Below are positions 7,446-16,280 of a DNA stretch of 47,756 nucleotides, in pieces. The stretch is from positions 1-47,756 of the forward strand of contig MNWZ01000086.1 of assembly GCA_001871925.1 (NCBI GenBank), given 5' to 3'. The notes beneath the pieces were generated by a model. That model saw nothing but the letters and a program-made list of their open reading frames with translations. It searched no databases and was not told the DNA's origin. Made by a program: the position numbers and the translations under genes. Within the stretch, counting starts at the first letter, position 1. The number at the start of each line of letters is the position of its first letter. The stretch comes from Zetaproteobacteria bacterium CG1_02_53_45. Lineage in GTDB: Bacteria; Pseudomonadota; Zetaproteobacteria; Mariprofundales; Mariprofundaceae.

Positions 7446-8648
7446 TTAAGCCAGTGTTGCAGCGGCTTTGGCAATGCGGTTGACCGCATCTTCGAGCGTA
7501 TCCTGGCTGACTGCATAGGAGAAACGCAGGTGGCCGGGAGAGCCGAATTCCGTACCCGGCACAAGGGCGACTCCAGCCTCATCCAACAGCCATTCGCAAA
7601 CCTTCAGATCATCGTCAAGTGTTAAACCGGACGGTGTCGTTTTGCCGAGCCAGCCCGTCACAGAAGGGAAAACGTAAAATGCGCCGTCGGGTTTGATGCA
7701 GTGCATGCCGTCAATAGCGTTAATCGCATCAACCAGCCAGTTGCGACGGAGTTCGTAGGTGCGCACCATCTCATCAAGTGCATCGGTCGGACCTGTCAGG
7801 GCAGCCAGAGCGGCTTTCTGGGCGATTGAATTGGGATTGGATGTGCTCTGACTCTGGATCTTTTCCATCGCCTTGATGATTGTTGCAGGGCCGGCACAGA
7901 AGCCGATACGCCAGCCGGTCATGCAATATGCCTTGGATACGCCATTGAGTGTGATGGTCTGATCTTTCAGGTCGGGATTAACCTGCGCAAAGGTGACAAA
8001 TTCTTTGCCGTCAAAGAGGATTTTTTCATACATGTCGTCAGTAGCGACAATCAGGCCGGGGTGTTTACGCACCACCTCGCCGATACTGGCCAGCTCTTCA
8101 CGGGTATAGGCCATGCCGGTCGGGTTGGAAGGGGAGTTCAGGAACAGTACCTTGCAACGGTGGCAGAGTACCTCTTCCAGTTGCGTTGCGGTAATTTTAA
8201 AGCCGGATTCAGCGCTGGTTTCAACAATGACCGGAACACCTTCTGTCAGTTTTACCATATCCGGGTAGGAAACCCAGTAGGGGGCCGGGATAATGGCCCG
8301 CTCACCCGGATTCATGACTGCCATCAGCAGGTTGAAAATACACTGCTTGCCGCCGGTGGAAACAAGAATCTCCGCGGCCGAGTAGTCCAGGTCATTGTCG
8401 CGCCTGAATTTGTCAGCTACCGCCTGGCGCAGCTCAGGTATACCGGCTACGGCCGTGTAGCGGGTGAAGCCTGAGTTGATTGCTGCAATGCCGGCTTCAC
8501 GGGCTGCCTGCGGCGTTTCGAAATCGGGTTCGCCTACGGAGAGCGAAATGATACTTTTACCGGCGGCGCGCATCTCTGCGGCCTTGGCGGTAATAGCCAG
8601 AGTGGCCGATGGTTTAACCTGTTGGACTCGGATAGATAATCGTTTCAT
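7446..8648 (-). CDS. aspC: Aspartate aminotransferase (class I PLP-dependent)
   Basis: This 400-residue fold-type I aminotransferase converts aspartate and 2-oxoglutarate to oxaloacetate and glutamate; some members of this subgroup also use prephenate. Signatures are SVGEPDFETP near residue 37, TRYTAVAGIPELR, APYWVSYPDM, NSPSNPTGMAYTREEL, the PLP lysine in LNGVSKAYCMTGWRIGF near residue 236, and a C-terminal RFSYAVS carrying the substrate-binding Arg. The sequence belongs to the Bacillus/Thermus-like subgroup (I-beta or I-gamma) rather than the E. coli AspC type. The gene stands alone, with a terminator downstream. The name aatA is equally used. Confidence 0.92.
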   Translation of the reverse strand: MKRLSIRVQQVKPSATLAITAKAAEMRAAGKSIISLSVGEPDFETPQAAREAGIAAINSGFTRYTAVAGIPELRQAVADKFRRDNDLDYSAAEILVSTGGKQCIFNLLMAVMNPGERAIIPAPYWVSYPDMVKLTEGVPVIVETSAESGFKITATQLEEVLCHRCKVLFLNSPSNPTGMAYTREELASIGEVVRKHPGLIVATDDMYEKILFDGKEFVTFAQVNPDLKDQTITLNGVSKAYCMTGWRIGFCAGPATIIKAMEKIQSQSTSNPNSIAQKAALAALTGPTDALDEMVRTYELRRNWLVDAINAIDGMHCIKPDGAFYVFPSVTGWLGKTTPSGLTLDDDLKVCEWLLDEAGVALVPGTEFGSPGHLRFSYAVSQDTLEDAVNRIAKAAATLA

Positions 8649-8706
8649 ACCCTTAATGTTGCCACGGAAATGCGAATGCTCAAGAGGGGTGTTGAAAGGA
8701 GGCGAA

Positions 8707-11337
8707 TTATTGCGTCAGTTGCCAGTAATAAAATGGCCATGCGCCGAAGAGTGTGTACGAGGTATGCGCATCATTCTGCTGTTCTACGCGGCCCGCCAGC
8801 TTGCCTTCGGCGCTGATTTTTGCGCTGCCACGGTAAAAATCGTCCTGCTGTTGCAGTTTGATAAAGCTGAATGTTGTATCCTTCCCTGCGATGCGGAAAC
8901 GGCTTTCCAGTTTTTTAAATGCGTGCAGTCTGGTTTCCGGCGTTTTGAAGCCGAGCATTTCGGTCAGTGACTCGGCCTTGCCCTGCTGTTTCCACTCGCC
9001 ACTGTAGATCAGGATATCTCCGTTGGTTTGCTGCCACTGTGCACTATGCAGATCGGGGATATTACCATGCAGTTCCAGGTTGGCATGCAGGGTACCTTTT
9101 ACCTCGGCCTGCAGCACAGGGAAAATGCCCTGAATCTGCTCCAGTTGCACATCCCTGAAGCGTACCTTTCCATGCAGGCCCAGCCCCTTCTTGTTCGGCT
9201 GTAAAACAAGGCTGCGGGATGTGATCTCTCCGCCTGCAAAAGCTGCCTTCAAATCTTTCAGCCTGAGTTTTCCGGCCTTCCATACATATGCGGCATTCAG
9301 CTCCTGCCAGTCATTCTGTAACAGATTTACATTCACCTGTTGGATGGAACCGCTGATTACCATCTTGTCGCCCGCCTGCCCGGGCGGGGCAGGCAGCCTG
9401 TTTAAATCCAGATGAGCAGAGAGCAGATCGATTTCTCCGCGCTGGTCAGCAAAGGATAGGTAGCCTTTAATTTCGGCCGGCCCGTGAATGCCGTCGAGCC
9501 GCAGGCGATGACTGCTCAAGCGCCCCTCGCTTACCGCAACAGCGCCGCTCGCATTCCACGTTTCACTGCCAAAGTTCTGCAGCTGCCAGTTTCCGTTCAT
9601 CTGCTGCAACCATCCCTGCTCACTGTTTTCAGGCCAGCTCGATGAACTGCTGCCTTTGACAATGCCGCGGAAACTGTTCAGCTGCCCGGTCATGCGGATG
9701 GATCGGGCCTTTAATTGATCAAAGTTGACGGCAACATGGCTGATTTGCAGTGATTGCCGTTTACTCTTTTTTAACCACTTCAGCTGCTGCAGTGTTGCAT
9801 CACCCAGCTGACAATCATGCAGTGCTATGGCTTTGAACTGATTGCCATGGTCGTTGCCATCCCATGAAATTTCAGCCTGACACAAGGCAGCTGTTTTTGC
9901 CGGTTTGGCGAACAACTCGCCATAAGCAACAAGAGCACTGCCGGCATCGACTTTCAGGCCGAGTTTTTTGGCATTGCCATTCTGCACCAGTTGCAGCTCA
10001 CCGTTGATGATGCCGGACGCCTTGATGTCGGGGCGTGCATCGAGCGAGGCAAGCAGCACATTGGATAGCGGCTGCCAGAAACGGCTTTCCACCTGTTCTG
10101 CGACAATAAACATCTTTTTCAGGCCGGATGTTTGTTGCGAACTGGTGATTTGCATGCTGCCGCCGATGCCCGGAGAGGTCAGTGTAGCTTCAGCCTGCCA
10201 TGAACTGGCATTTCCGTTGAGTTTACCCGTCGTGAGCTGCAGCTCCGGCAAAGCTATCTCTTGATCATCATTGTAATGAAAACGTCCCTGCTTGAGATTG
10301 AAGCCGATCTCGCCCTGCCATGCCTCGTGATTCCAGCGGATATTGGCATCGAGTTTGGTGCTGCCGAACAACTGCTGGTGGAATTTAACGCCTGCCGGCA
10401 TAACAGGTGACCAGGTTTGCAGTTCAATATTGCCTGCTTGCAAGCGGGTCGAGCACTGGTTCTGCAGACATTGTCCGTTAATGGCAATAACGGCCGAATC
10501 ACTGAGGTGAATAAAGCTGTCATGCCAGTTAAGCTGATCCTCATCCGGATGACGCAGCTTGCCACGCAACCTGACCGGCTCCTCCTTATCATCGCTGCTC
10601 AGTTCGAGCTCTCCGAATACTGCCCAGTCACTGTTTTTGATAATATCCAGCGTCAGGGCACCACTGAGCGCACCGTTCTTCTGGCTGATAAATGCATGCA
10701 CTGCTTTGGGGGTAAATGGCTGGATTCTGGCAAGTGCGACCTGATCGAATTTCAGTTTGCCGAAACCGCCTTTGATTTCGCCACTCGCGAAACTCAAGCT
10801 GCCATGGCCACTGATCGACTGTTTATCCTGTTGAGCCTGAATTTCCCACAGGGTTTCGCTGTTTGGGCCAATGTCCCTGAGTTCAAGATGCAGGTTATTG
10901 AGTATGTCTTTGCCATCCATAGTCTGAATGGTGCTGCGAATCAGGTGAATGCGTTCAACAGGTAGTGCGGAGATAGAGCCCGAAGTCAGCTGCATGGAAC
11001 CGGGCCTGATTTTGATCAGGGCATCATGGATATCGAGCGTGTCCACTTCAACCTTGCCGAGCAGCAGTGGCAGCAGGCGGATAGTGATGCTGATATGACC
11101 GGCCGCAATCTCGTATTGGGGGTGTTTGAATGAAACCCTGTCCAGCCTCAGACCGATGCCGTGCAGCAAACTCAGCGATGTCTGTTCCGCCTGCAGCTTT
11201 ACATCGGTGAAGCGGGTGAGTTCACGGTCAAGGTGTGCCTTGACCTCCTGCACATCCAGTCTGACCCAGAAAAGTGCAACTGCCAAACTGACCAGGGCTG
11301 CGCCGGCAAACAGGATCCTGCGCAGCCCTTTCGTCAC
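8707..11337 (-). CDS. AsmA-like (TamB/YhdP-type) periplasmic protein
   Basis: This 876-residue protein has an N-terminal membrane anchor (RRILFAGAALVSLAVALFWV, residues 6-25) and a long periplasmic region built of repeated beta strands. The early part, VKLQAEQTSLSLLHGIGLRLDRVSFKHP followed by IRLLPLLLGKVEVDTLDIHDALIKI, is typical of AsmA/DUF-type bridge proteins. The C-terminal section (GSAKISAEGKLAGRVEQQ) resembles the AsmA C-terminal domain. Such proteins are proposed to move phospholipids between inner and outer membranes. It starts four bases after gatB, so it is probably the last gene of the gatCAB unit. It is the second AsmA-like protein in the window and shows little obvious identity to the first. 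Confidence 0.75.
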   Translation of the reverse strand: MTKGLRRILFAGAALVSLAVALFWVRLDVQEVKAHLDRELTRFTDVKLQAEQTSLSLLHGIGLRLDRVSFKHPQYEIAAGHISITIRLLPLLLGKVEVDTLDIHDALIKIRPGSMQLTSGSISALPVERIHLIRSTIQTMDGKDILNNLHLELRDIGPNSETLWEIQAQQDKQSISGHGSLSFASGEIKGGFGKLKFDQVALARIQPFTPKAVHAFISQKNGALSGALTLDIIKNSDWAVFGELELSSDDKEEPVRLRGKLRHPDEDQLNWHDSFIHLSDSAVIAINGQCLQNQCSTRLQAGNIELQTWSPVMPAGVKFHQQLFGSTKLDANIRWNHEAWQGEIGFNLKQGRFHYNDDQEIALPELQLTTGKLNGNASSWQAEATLTSPGIGGSMQITSSQQTSGLKKMFIVAEQVESRFWQPLSNVLLASLDARPDIKASGIINGELQLVQNGNAKKLGLKVDAGSALVAYGELFAKPAKTAALCQAEISWDGNDHGNQFKAIALHDCQLGDATLQQLKWLKKSKRQSLQISHVAVNFDQLKARSIRMTGQLNSFRGIVKGSSSSSWPENSEQGWLQQMNGNWQLQNFGSETWNASGAVAVSEGRLSSHRLRLDGIHGPAEIKGYLSFADQRGEIDLLSAHLDLNRLPAPPGQAGDKMVISGSIQQVNVNLLQNDWQELNAAYVWKAGKLRLKDLKAAFAGGEITSRSLVLQPNKKGLGLHGKVRFRDVQLEQIQGIFPVLQAEVKGTLHANLELHGNIPDLHSAQWQQTNGDILIYSGEWKQQGKAESLTEMLGFKTPETRLHAFKKLESRFRIAGKDTTFSFIKLQQQDDFYRGSAKISAEGKLAGRVEQQNDAHTSYTLFGAWPFYYWQLTQ

Positions 11338-11341
11338 GCTT

Positions 11342-12775
11342 TTATCCCTTTAGCAGTTCGACCAGGCGCTGATTGACCAGACCCGGATTGGCTGTGCCGC
11401 GCGATGCTTTCATCACCTGCCCGACAAAGAAGCCCATCAGCTTGTCTTTACCGCCACGGTAGCCTTCCACCTGGGCCGGATTGGCTTCCATGACCGCAAG
11501 GATAATGGCATCAATGGCGCCGGTGTCGCTAACCTGTTTCAGGCCTTTGGCTGCAATGATGGCATCGGCACTGTCGGCTGATTCCATCATGGCATCGAGA
11601 ACGGTTTTGGCCGCATTGCCCGAGATGGAGCTGTCTTCAATGCGATCGAGCAGTTCAGCCAGTCGCTTGGCAGAAACAGGCGACTCGGAGAGATCCGAAC
11701 CAGCTTCATTCAGGCGACCGAGCAGTTCATTGGCCATCCAGTTGGCACAGCGTTTCGGGTCAACAGGGTGGGCTGCAACCAGTGATTCATACCAGGCTGC
11801 CAGTTCCAGTGTCTGGGTCAGCACATCGGCATCGTAGGAGGAGAGGCCGTACTCGGCTTCAAAGCGCTGGCGCAACTGGCCGGGCAACTCAGGCATACCT
11901 GCCCGGATGGCATCGACCTGCTGCTGTGATACACGCAGCGGCGGCAGATCCGGTTCCGGGAAGTAGCGGTAATCATGGGCTTCTTCCTTGCTGCGCATGG
12001 AGCGGGATTCATTTTTGACCGAGTCCCACAAACGCGACTCCTGCACCACGGCACCGCCATCTTCAATGATTTCAATCTGGCGCACGACTTCAAAATCAAT
12101 GGCCTGCTTGATGAAACGGAAAGAGTTCATGTTTTTCATTTCGGTACGTGTACCGAACGGCTCGCCCGGACGGCGTACCGATACATTGGCATCGCAGCGG
12201 AACTGACCCTTTTCCATATCGGCGCCGGAAACACCGAGAAAACGAATCAGCTGGTGCAGCTGCTTGAGATAAGCAATGGCCTCATCTGCAGAGCGCATAT
12301 CCGGCTCGGAAACGATCTCCATCAGCGGCACGCCGGAACGGTTCAAATCGATATGGGATACGGCATCAAGCCCTTCATGCATCGATTTTCCCGCATCTTC
12401 TTCCATATGAATACGGGTGATGCCGATACGTTTTTCGTCGCCGTCCTTGTTCGGAATATCCAGATAACCATGTTCCACAATCGGCACGGCAAACTGGGAA
12501 ATCTGATATCCCTTGGGCAGGTCAGGGTAGAAATAGTTTTTGCGGTCGAACTTCGATTCCAGATTGATCGTGGCATTGATGGCCAGTCCGGTCAGAATGG
12601 TTTTATCGACGGCAACGGTATTGAGCACAGGCAACTGCCCCGGCATGCCGAGACAGACCGGGCAGGTTTGCGTGTTCGGCTCGGCACCGAATTCGGTGGA
12701 GCAGCCGCAGAAGGCTTTGGTATTGGTGTTGATCTGGCAGTGGACTTCCAGTCCGATTACGACTTCCCAGCTCAT
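11342..12775 (-). CDS. gatB: Aspartyl/glutamyl-tRNA amidotransferase subunit B
   Basis: This 477-residue GatB subunit activates Glu-tRNA(Gln) or Asp-tRNA(Asn) by phosphorylation so that ammonia from GatA converts it to Gln-tRNA or Asn-tRNA. Evidence includes the N-terminal VIGLEVHCQINTNTKAFC, the zinc-type cysteines in FCGCSTEF and TCPVCLGMPGQLPVLN, the KNYFYPDLPKGYQISQF motif, and ISEPD-like VSEPDMRSADEA. The C-terminal YqeY-like tail domain ends in KASRGTANPGLVNQRLVELL. Its start overlaps the gatA stop by four bases (ATGA), indicating translational coupling. Confidence 0.97.
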   Translation of the reverse strand: MSWEVVIGLEVHCQINTNTKAFCGCSTEFGAEPNTQTCPVCLGMPGQLPVLNTVAVDKTILTGLAINATINLESKFDRKNYFYPDLPKGYQISQFAVPIVEHGYLDIPNKDGDEKRIGITRIHMEEDAGKSMHEGLDAVSHIDLNRSGVPLMEIVSEPDMRSADEAIAYLKQLHQLIRFLGVSGADMEKGQFRCDANVSVRRPGEPFGTRTEMKNMNSFRFIKQAIDFEVVRQIEIIEDGGAVVQESRLWDSVKNESRSMRSKEEAHDYRYFPEPDLPPLRVSQQQVDAIRAGMPELPGQLRQRFEAEYGLSSYDADVLTQTLELAAWYESLVAAHPVDPKRCANWMANELLGRLNEAGSDLSESPVSAKRLAELLDRIEDSSISGNAAKTVLDAMMESADSADAIIAAKGLKQVSDTGAIDAIILAVMEANPAQVEGYRGGKDKLMGFFVGQVMKASRGTANPGLVNQRLVELLKG

Positions 12776-14238
12776 GCTTCACCTCCGAATCCGGCCGGTA
12801 TCTGTAACCAGTCGGTTGCAGCTTCATAAGCTGATGCGGCGCCCAGAATCAGATCTTCGCGCCATGCCGGTGCAATCCACTGCAGACCGACAGGCAAGCC
12901 TTCGACAAAACCGCACGGCTGTGAGAGGCCGGGCAGACCCGCCAGATTCACCGCGATAGTGAAAATGTCGGAGAGATACATGGTCAACGGGTCATCGGTT
13001 TTTTCACCGAGTTTAAAGGCGGTGATCGGGCTGGTCGGCGTGGCAATCACGTCCACCTGTTCAAACGCATCAATGAAGTCCTGACGGATTTTGGTGCGTA
13101 CGCGCTGTGCCTTGATGTAGTAGGCATCATAATAACCCGAGGAGAGGGCAAAGGTGCCGGTCAGGATACGCCGTTTGACTTCCGAGCCGAAACCTTCATC
13201 GCGGCTGCGGGTGTACATGTCGAGCAGGTCTTCCGGATCTTTGCAGCGCTGACCGAAGCGCACGCCGTCATAACGGGAGAGGTTGGCCGAAGCTTCCGAT
13301 GGCGCAATGACATAGTAGGCGGCCACGGCAGCTTCCGTATGCGGCAGGCTGATATCGATGATTTCGGCACCGAGCTCCGCACACCGGCGCAAAGCTTCTT
13401 CGATGGAGGCGCGCACACCCGCATCCATGCCGTCCACGAAATACTCTTTCGGTTTGCCGATCTTTAAACCTTTCATGTCGGTCTTGTCGCAGGAGCCCAG
13501 CCAGTCGATCACAGGCGCATCACTGACGCAAGTGGAGTCCATGGAGTCATGGCCGCAGATGGCGGCCGTGATCATGGCCGAATCTTTTACGGTGCGGGTC
13601 ATAGGTCCGGCCTGATCAAGTGAAGAGGCAAAAGCGATAATGCCGCGACGCGAAACACGGCCGTAGGTCGGTTTCAGACCGGTAATGCCGCAGATCGAGG
13701 CGGGCTGGCGAATCGAGCCGCCGGTATCGGTGCCCAGAGCCGCCGGTGTAAGAGCAGCAGCAACGGCAGCAGCAGAGCCGCCGGATGAGCCGCCGGGAAT
13801 ACGATCGGTATCCCACGGATTGCGGCAGACGCCGAAGGCCGAGGTTTCAGTCGATGAACCCATGGCGAATTCATCCATATTGGTTTTACCGACGAGCACG
13901 GCACCGGCCTCTTTCAGGCGGGTGATCACATGCGCGTCATAAGGGGCGTGAAAGCCTTTGAGGATATTGGAACAGCACTGCGTCGGGCCATCCTGGGTGC
14001 AGAAAATATCTTTCACGGCAATCGGCAAACCTTCGAGCGCACGCGGTGCATGTTTGGCGCGATAGGCATCGGAGGCTTCCGCCTGTGCCAGAACATGGGC
14101 CGGGTCAATATGGACAAAGGCGTTAAGGTTGTCGTTGTGTTCAGCAATACGATCAAGATAGAGACCGGCGAGCGCAACAGCAGTGGTTTCTCCGGCATCG
14201 AGCCGGGTTTTCAGTTCAGACAGCGTAGTAAATGGCAT
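12772..14238 (-). CDS. gatA: Aspartyl/glutamyl-tRNA amidotransferase subunit A
   Basis: This 488-residue amidase-signature enzyme hydrolyses glutamine and channels ammonia to GatB. The Ser-cisSer-Lys triad is visible: Lys in GLPIAVKDIFC, and the two serines in IPGGSSGGSAAAVAAALTPAALGTDTGGSIRQPASICGITGLKPTYGRVSR. The C-terminus LPGLSQPCGFVEGLPVGLQW is typical. It shares one base with the gatC stop (TGATG) and four with the gatB start. Presence of GatCAB implies that this organism makes Gln-tRNA and/or Asn-tRNA by transamidation. Confidence 0.97.
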   Translation of the reverse strand: MPFTTLSELKTRLDAGETTAVALAGLYLDRIAEHNDNLNAFVHIDPAHVLAQAEASDAYRAKHAPRALEGLPIAVKDIFCTQDGPTQCCSNILKGFHAPYDAHVITRLKEAGAVLVGKTNMDEFAMGSSTETSAFGVCRNPWDTDRIPGGSSGGSAAAVAAALTPAALGTDTGGSIRQPASICGITGLKPTYGRVSRRGIIAFASSLDQAGPMTRTVKDSAMITAAICGHDSMDSTCVSDAPVIDWLGSCDKTDMKGLKIGKPKEYFVDGMDAGVRASIEEALRRCAELGAEIIDISLPHTEAAVAAYYVIAPSEASANLSRYDGVRFGQRCKDPEDLLDMYTRSRDEGFGSEVKRRILTGTFALSSGYYDAYYIKAQRVRTKIRQDFIDAFEQVDVIATPTSPITAFKLGEKTDDPLTMYLSDIFTIAVNLAGLPGLSQPCGFVEGLPVGLQWIAPAWREDLILGAASAYEAATDWLQIPAGFGGEA

Positions 14239-14516
14239 CAGTCAATCACCTTCGGCACAACATAGAGGCCGGATTCGGTATTCGGGGCAGGGGTCTGCAG
14301 GGCATCGCGGCGGTTGCTGTTGGTGACAACATCAGCGCGTTGCGGCATGGCAACATCATGCGGATGTGCAGTCGGCGGGACACCATCGGTGTTTATAGCA
14401 GCAAGTTGTTCCACATAACCGATTATACTTGATAACTGGGGGCCGAACTCGGCAGCCTCCTCGTCAGTCAGGCGAATGCGGGAAAGCATCGCCACTTTTC
14501 TTACATCAATTTCCAT
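14238..14516 (-). CDS. gatC: Aspartyl/glutamyl-tRNA amidotransferase subunit C
   Basis: This 92-residue GatC is the small subunit that wraps around and stabilises GatA and GatB. The sequence begins MEIDVRKVAMLSRIRLTDEEAAEF, followed by LSSIIGYVEQLAAINTDGVPPTAHP and a C-terminal ESGLYVVPKVID, all standard GatC features. The track extends the frame to 14558, but ATG 14516 matches the family N-terminus and has GAGG about 10 bases upstream. It is the first gene of the gatCAB unit. Confidence 0.95.
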   Translation of the reverse strand: MEIDVRKVAMLSRIRLTDEEAAEFGPQLSSIIGYVEQLAAINTDGVPPTAHPHDVAMPQRADVVTNSNRRDALQTPAPNTESGLYVVPKVID

Positions 14517-14834
14517 TATCTTATAGCCTCTCACTAAAGCGCATGGACATTCTCCCATGCCGCGATATGAAAACAGACAGTCACGGGGTGAAAAAAGGTC
14601 TGTGCGCGTGATGATCTGGTTTCATATTTAAATCGGAAGCGAAGCATAGCCACAATATGCCATCGACTCCACCGGCAGCTTGCCTGTCCAAACAGACAGG
14701 ATAGATTCAGAACCAATCAGCAGGATTCCCGCAAGATCATTTCAATATGTTGCGGGTCACAGTTTGTCTCTTTTCAGGCGTGTATACTGGGGCGGCAGGG
14801 CTATACTGATACATATTCATGGGGTGAAAACAAG
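14517..14834. other. Intergenic region between gatC and the 77-residue ORF
   Basis: This 318-bp stretch separates divergent transcription units and should hold the promoters for both. I see no gene in it. Two inverted repeats stand out: CCTGTC/GACAGG at 14683-14700 and CCCGCAA/TTGCGGG at 14728-14756; either could be an operator or RNA hairpin. Two TATACT sequences upstream of 14835 could be -10 boxes, but neither has a clear -35 partner. Confidence 0.4.
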
Positions 14835-15068
14835 ATGAATAGGTCAAACGGGAACAAGAGTGATGATCACCGCGACGATCGGGATAACCCGAACAGGAAG
14901 ACGCGCCTGAATGCGAAGCTGGATGAGTTGATTTCCGAAGAGAAGGACGTGCTGTCAGGCAGTGGTGAGGGCAGGGAACTGGAGCTGCAGGATCGGCTGG
15001 ATCATTTTATGAATCGCTTGCAACAGCGTATGGAGCCCTTTACCCGGCAAACAGAGCCAGGATTGTGA
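14835..15068 (+). CDS. Small charged hypothetical protein
   Basis: This 77-residue protein is very hydrophilic: the first 25 residues are rich in Asn, Asp and Arg (NGNKSDDHRDDRDNPNRK), and residues 25-70 look like a charged amphipathic helix (LNAKLDELISEEKDVL, then LQDRLDHFMNRLQQRM). No signal peptide, membrane helix or recognisable domain is seen. It lies 39 bp upstream of the SH3-domain membrane protein on the same strand, suggesting an operon. The ribosome site before ATG 14835 is weak (GGGGTGAAAAC). Real-gene status rests on the clean start, position and codon use; function unknown. Confidence 0.55.
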   Translation: MNRSNGNKSDDHRDDRDNPNRKTRLNAKLDELISEEKDVLSGSGEGRELELQDRLDHFMNRLQQRMEPFTRQTEPGL

Positions 15069-15107
15069 GATTGAGCAGGCTGCTCGCCTGCAAGCAGGAT
15101 TGATGCG

Positions 15108-16226
15108 GTGCAGGGCGATAGCGGCAAGCCGGCTGACAAGCTGTCGCATCGCGATGAAAATGTGGCGGTAGCTGCTGATGTGAAAGATGTTGTGGTCGAA
15201 TCAGCCCCGGCCCATCCTGTTGATGATGATACCTCCTGGTTATCGCATCTCGAAGAAGATCCCGAGGCTGATGAGTGGGATCTGGAGCCGCGCGCAGATG
15301 AGTCCGTCTCTGGCGAATCCGGCCCGGTTGAACAGGCTCTCGCCAGCATATCAGGTCTCGAAGTCCAGCCGCAGGAGGCTGATGACGATGTGCCGGAGCG
15401 TAGTAGTGGTGCATCCAGCCCGGATAAACCGCTGCCCGCGGATGAAACGTTCGGCGTTTACAAAATCAGGGAGCTCAATGAGCCTGAGGCAGTCGGCGAT
15501 GAATCAACATCGAAGCGAGCCATGCAGATCGCTGGTGCTATTGCCATCGCTTTACTGCTGGTCTGGGCTCTGTGGCCAAGTGGTGAACAGGCACAGGTCG
15601 CCGGCAAGCAGGATCAGGTTGCAGAAAAACCGGCACAACCGGCCAAAAAGCCGGTTCCGGTTGTCACTGAACCTGTGCAGGAAGAAAAAGAGGTCGTGCC
15701 GGCAGCGACTGTCGCCACCACTGAAAAACCGCTGGTTCAGGATAAAGCTGAACGACTGACTGTTCTGATTTCGACCGGCAATGTGCGCGATAAACCGGGT
15801 GCTACGGCCAAAGTGTTGTTCACGCTGAAAAAAGGATCTGTGGTCAGCGTGCTTGAATCAAAACAGGGATGGTACCGGATTGTTAGCGCCGACGGCCGCA
15901 ATGGCTGGGCCTATGAGAGTCTGTTTGTTGCGCCCGAAGCGCTGCAAAAGGATCAGCCGAATAAAACCCCGGCAAAAGCAGAGAGTGTTCCGGCTGCAAC
16001 TCCGGTCCCTGCAGAAAAGACGACGCCTGCTTTAGAGCCTGCTCCGGCTGCGAAACCGACTCCGGCTGCAGAGGTGGCAACGCCCGCAGCACAAGCTCCG
16101 ACCGCAGAAGCAACCGCAGAAGCACCTGCGCCTGCAGAACCTGCTCCGACTGCGGAAGCAGCTCCGACTGCAGAGGCGGCAACGCCCGCAGATCAGCCGG
16201 CTGAAAAAGCTGTTGAGCAGCCGTAA
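15108..16226 (+). CDS. Membrane-anchored SH3-domain protein with Ala/Pro-rich tail
   Basis: This 372-residue protein has an acidic cytoplasmic N-terminus of about 140 residues, one membrane helix (MQIAGAIAIALLLVWALWP, near residue 145), a Lys/Pro/Val-rich spacer, and a bacterial SH3 domain (ERLTVLISTGNVRDKPGATAKVLFTLKKGSVVSVLESKQGWYRIVSADGRNGWAYESLF). The last 90 residues are a low-complexity Ala/Pro/Glu/Thr repeat. SH3b domains often bind peptidoglycan peptides, so the protein may tether the inner membrane to the cell wall. It starts at GTG 15108 with AGGA eight bases upstream. The tail's PAEAAPTAEA-like units suggest slippage-prone DNA. Confidence 0.8.
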   Translation: MQGDSGKPADKLSHRDENVAVAADVKDVVVESAPAHPVDDDTSWLSHLEEDPEADEWDLEPRADESVSGESGPVEQALASISGLEVQPQEADDDVPERSSGASSPDKPLPADETFGVYKIRELNEPEAVGDESTSKRAMQIAGAIAIALLLVWALWPSGEQAQVAGKQDQVAEKPAQPAKKPVPVVTEPVQEEKEVVPAATVATTEKPLVQDKAERLTVLISTGNVRDKPGATAKVLFTLKKGSVVSVLESKQGWYRIVSADGRNGWAYESLFVAPEALQKDQPNKTPAKAESVPAATPVPAEKTTPALEPAPAAKPTPAAEVATPAAQAPTAEATAEAPAPAEPAPTAEAAPTAEAATPADQPAEKAVEQP

Positions 16227-16280
16227 TTCTTTTGTCGTTGGGTTGTCGACCTGATTCCGTCGACCTGATTCGATTATGCC

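Noticed and set aside
11975-12829. 284-residue plus-strand ORF
   Set aside because: Antisense to gatB, whose assignment is certain.
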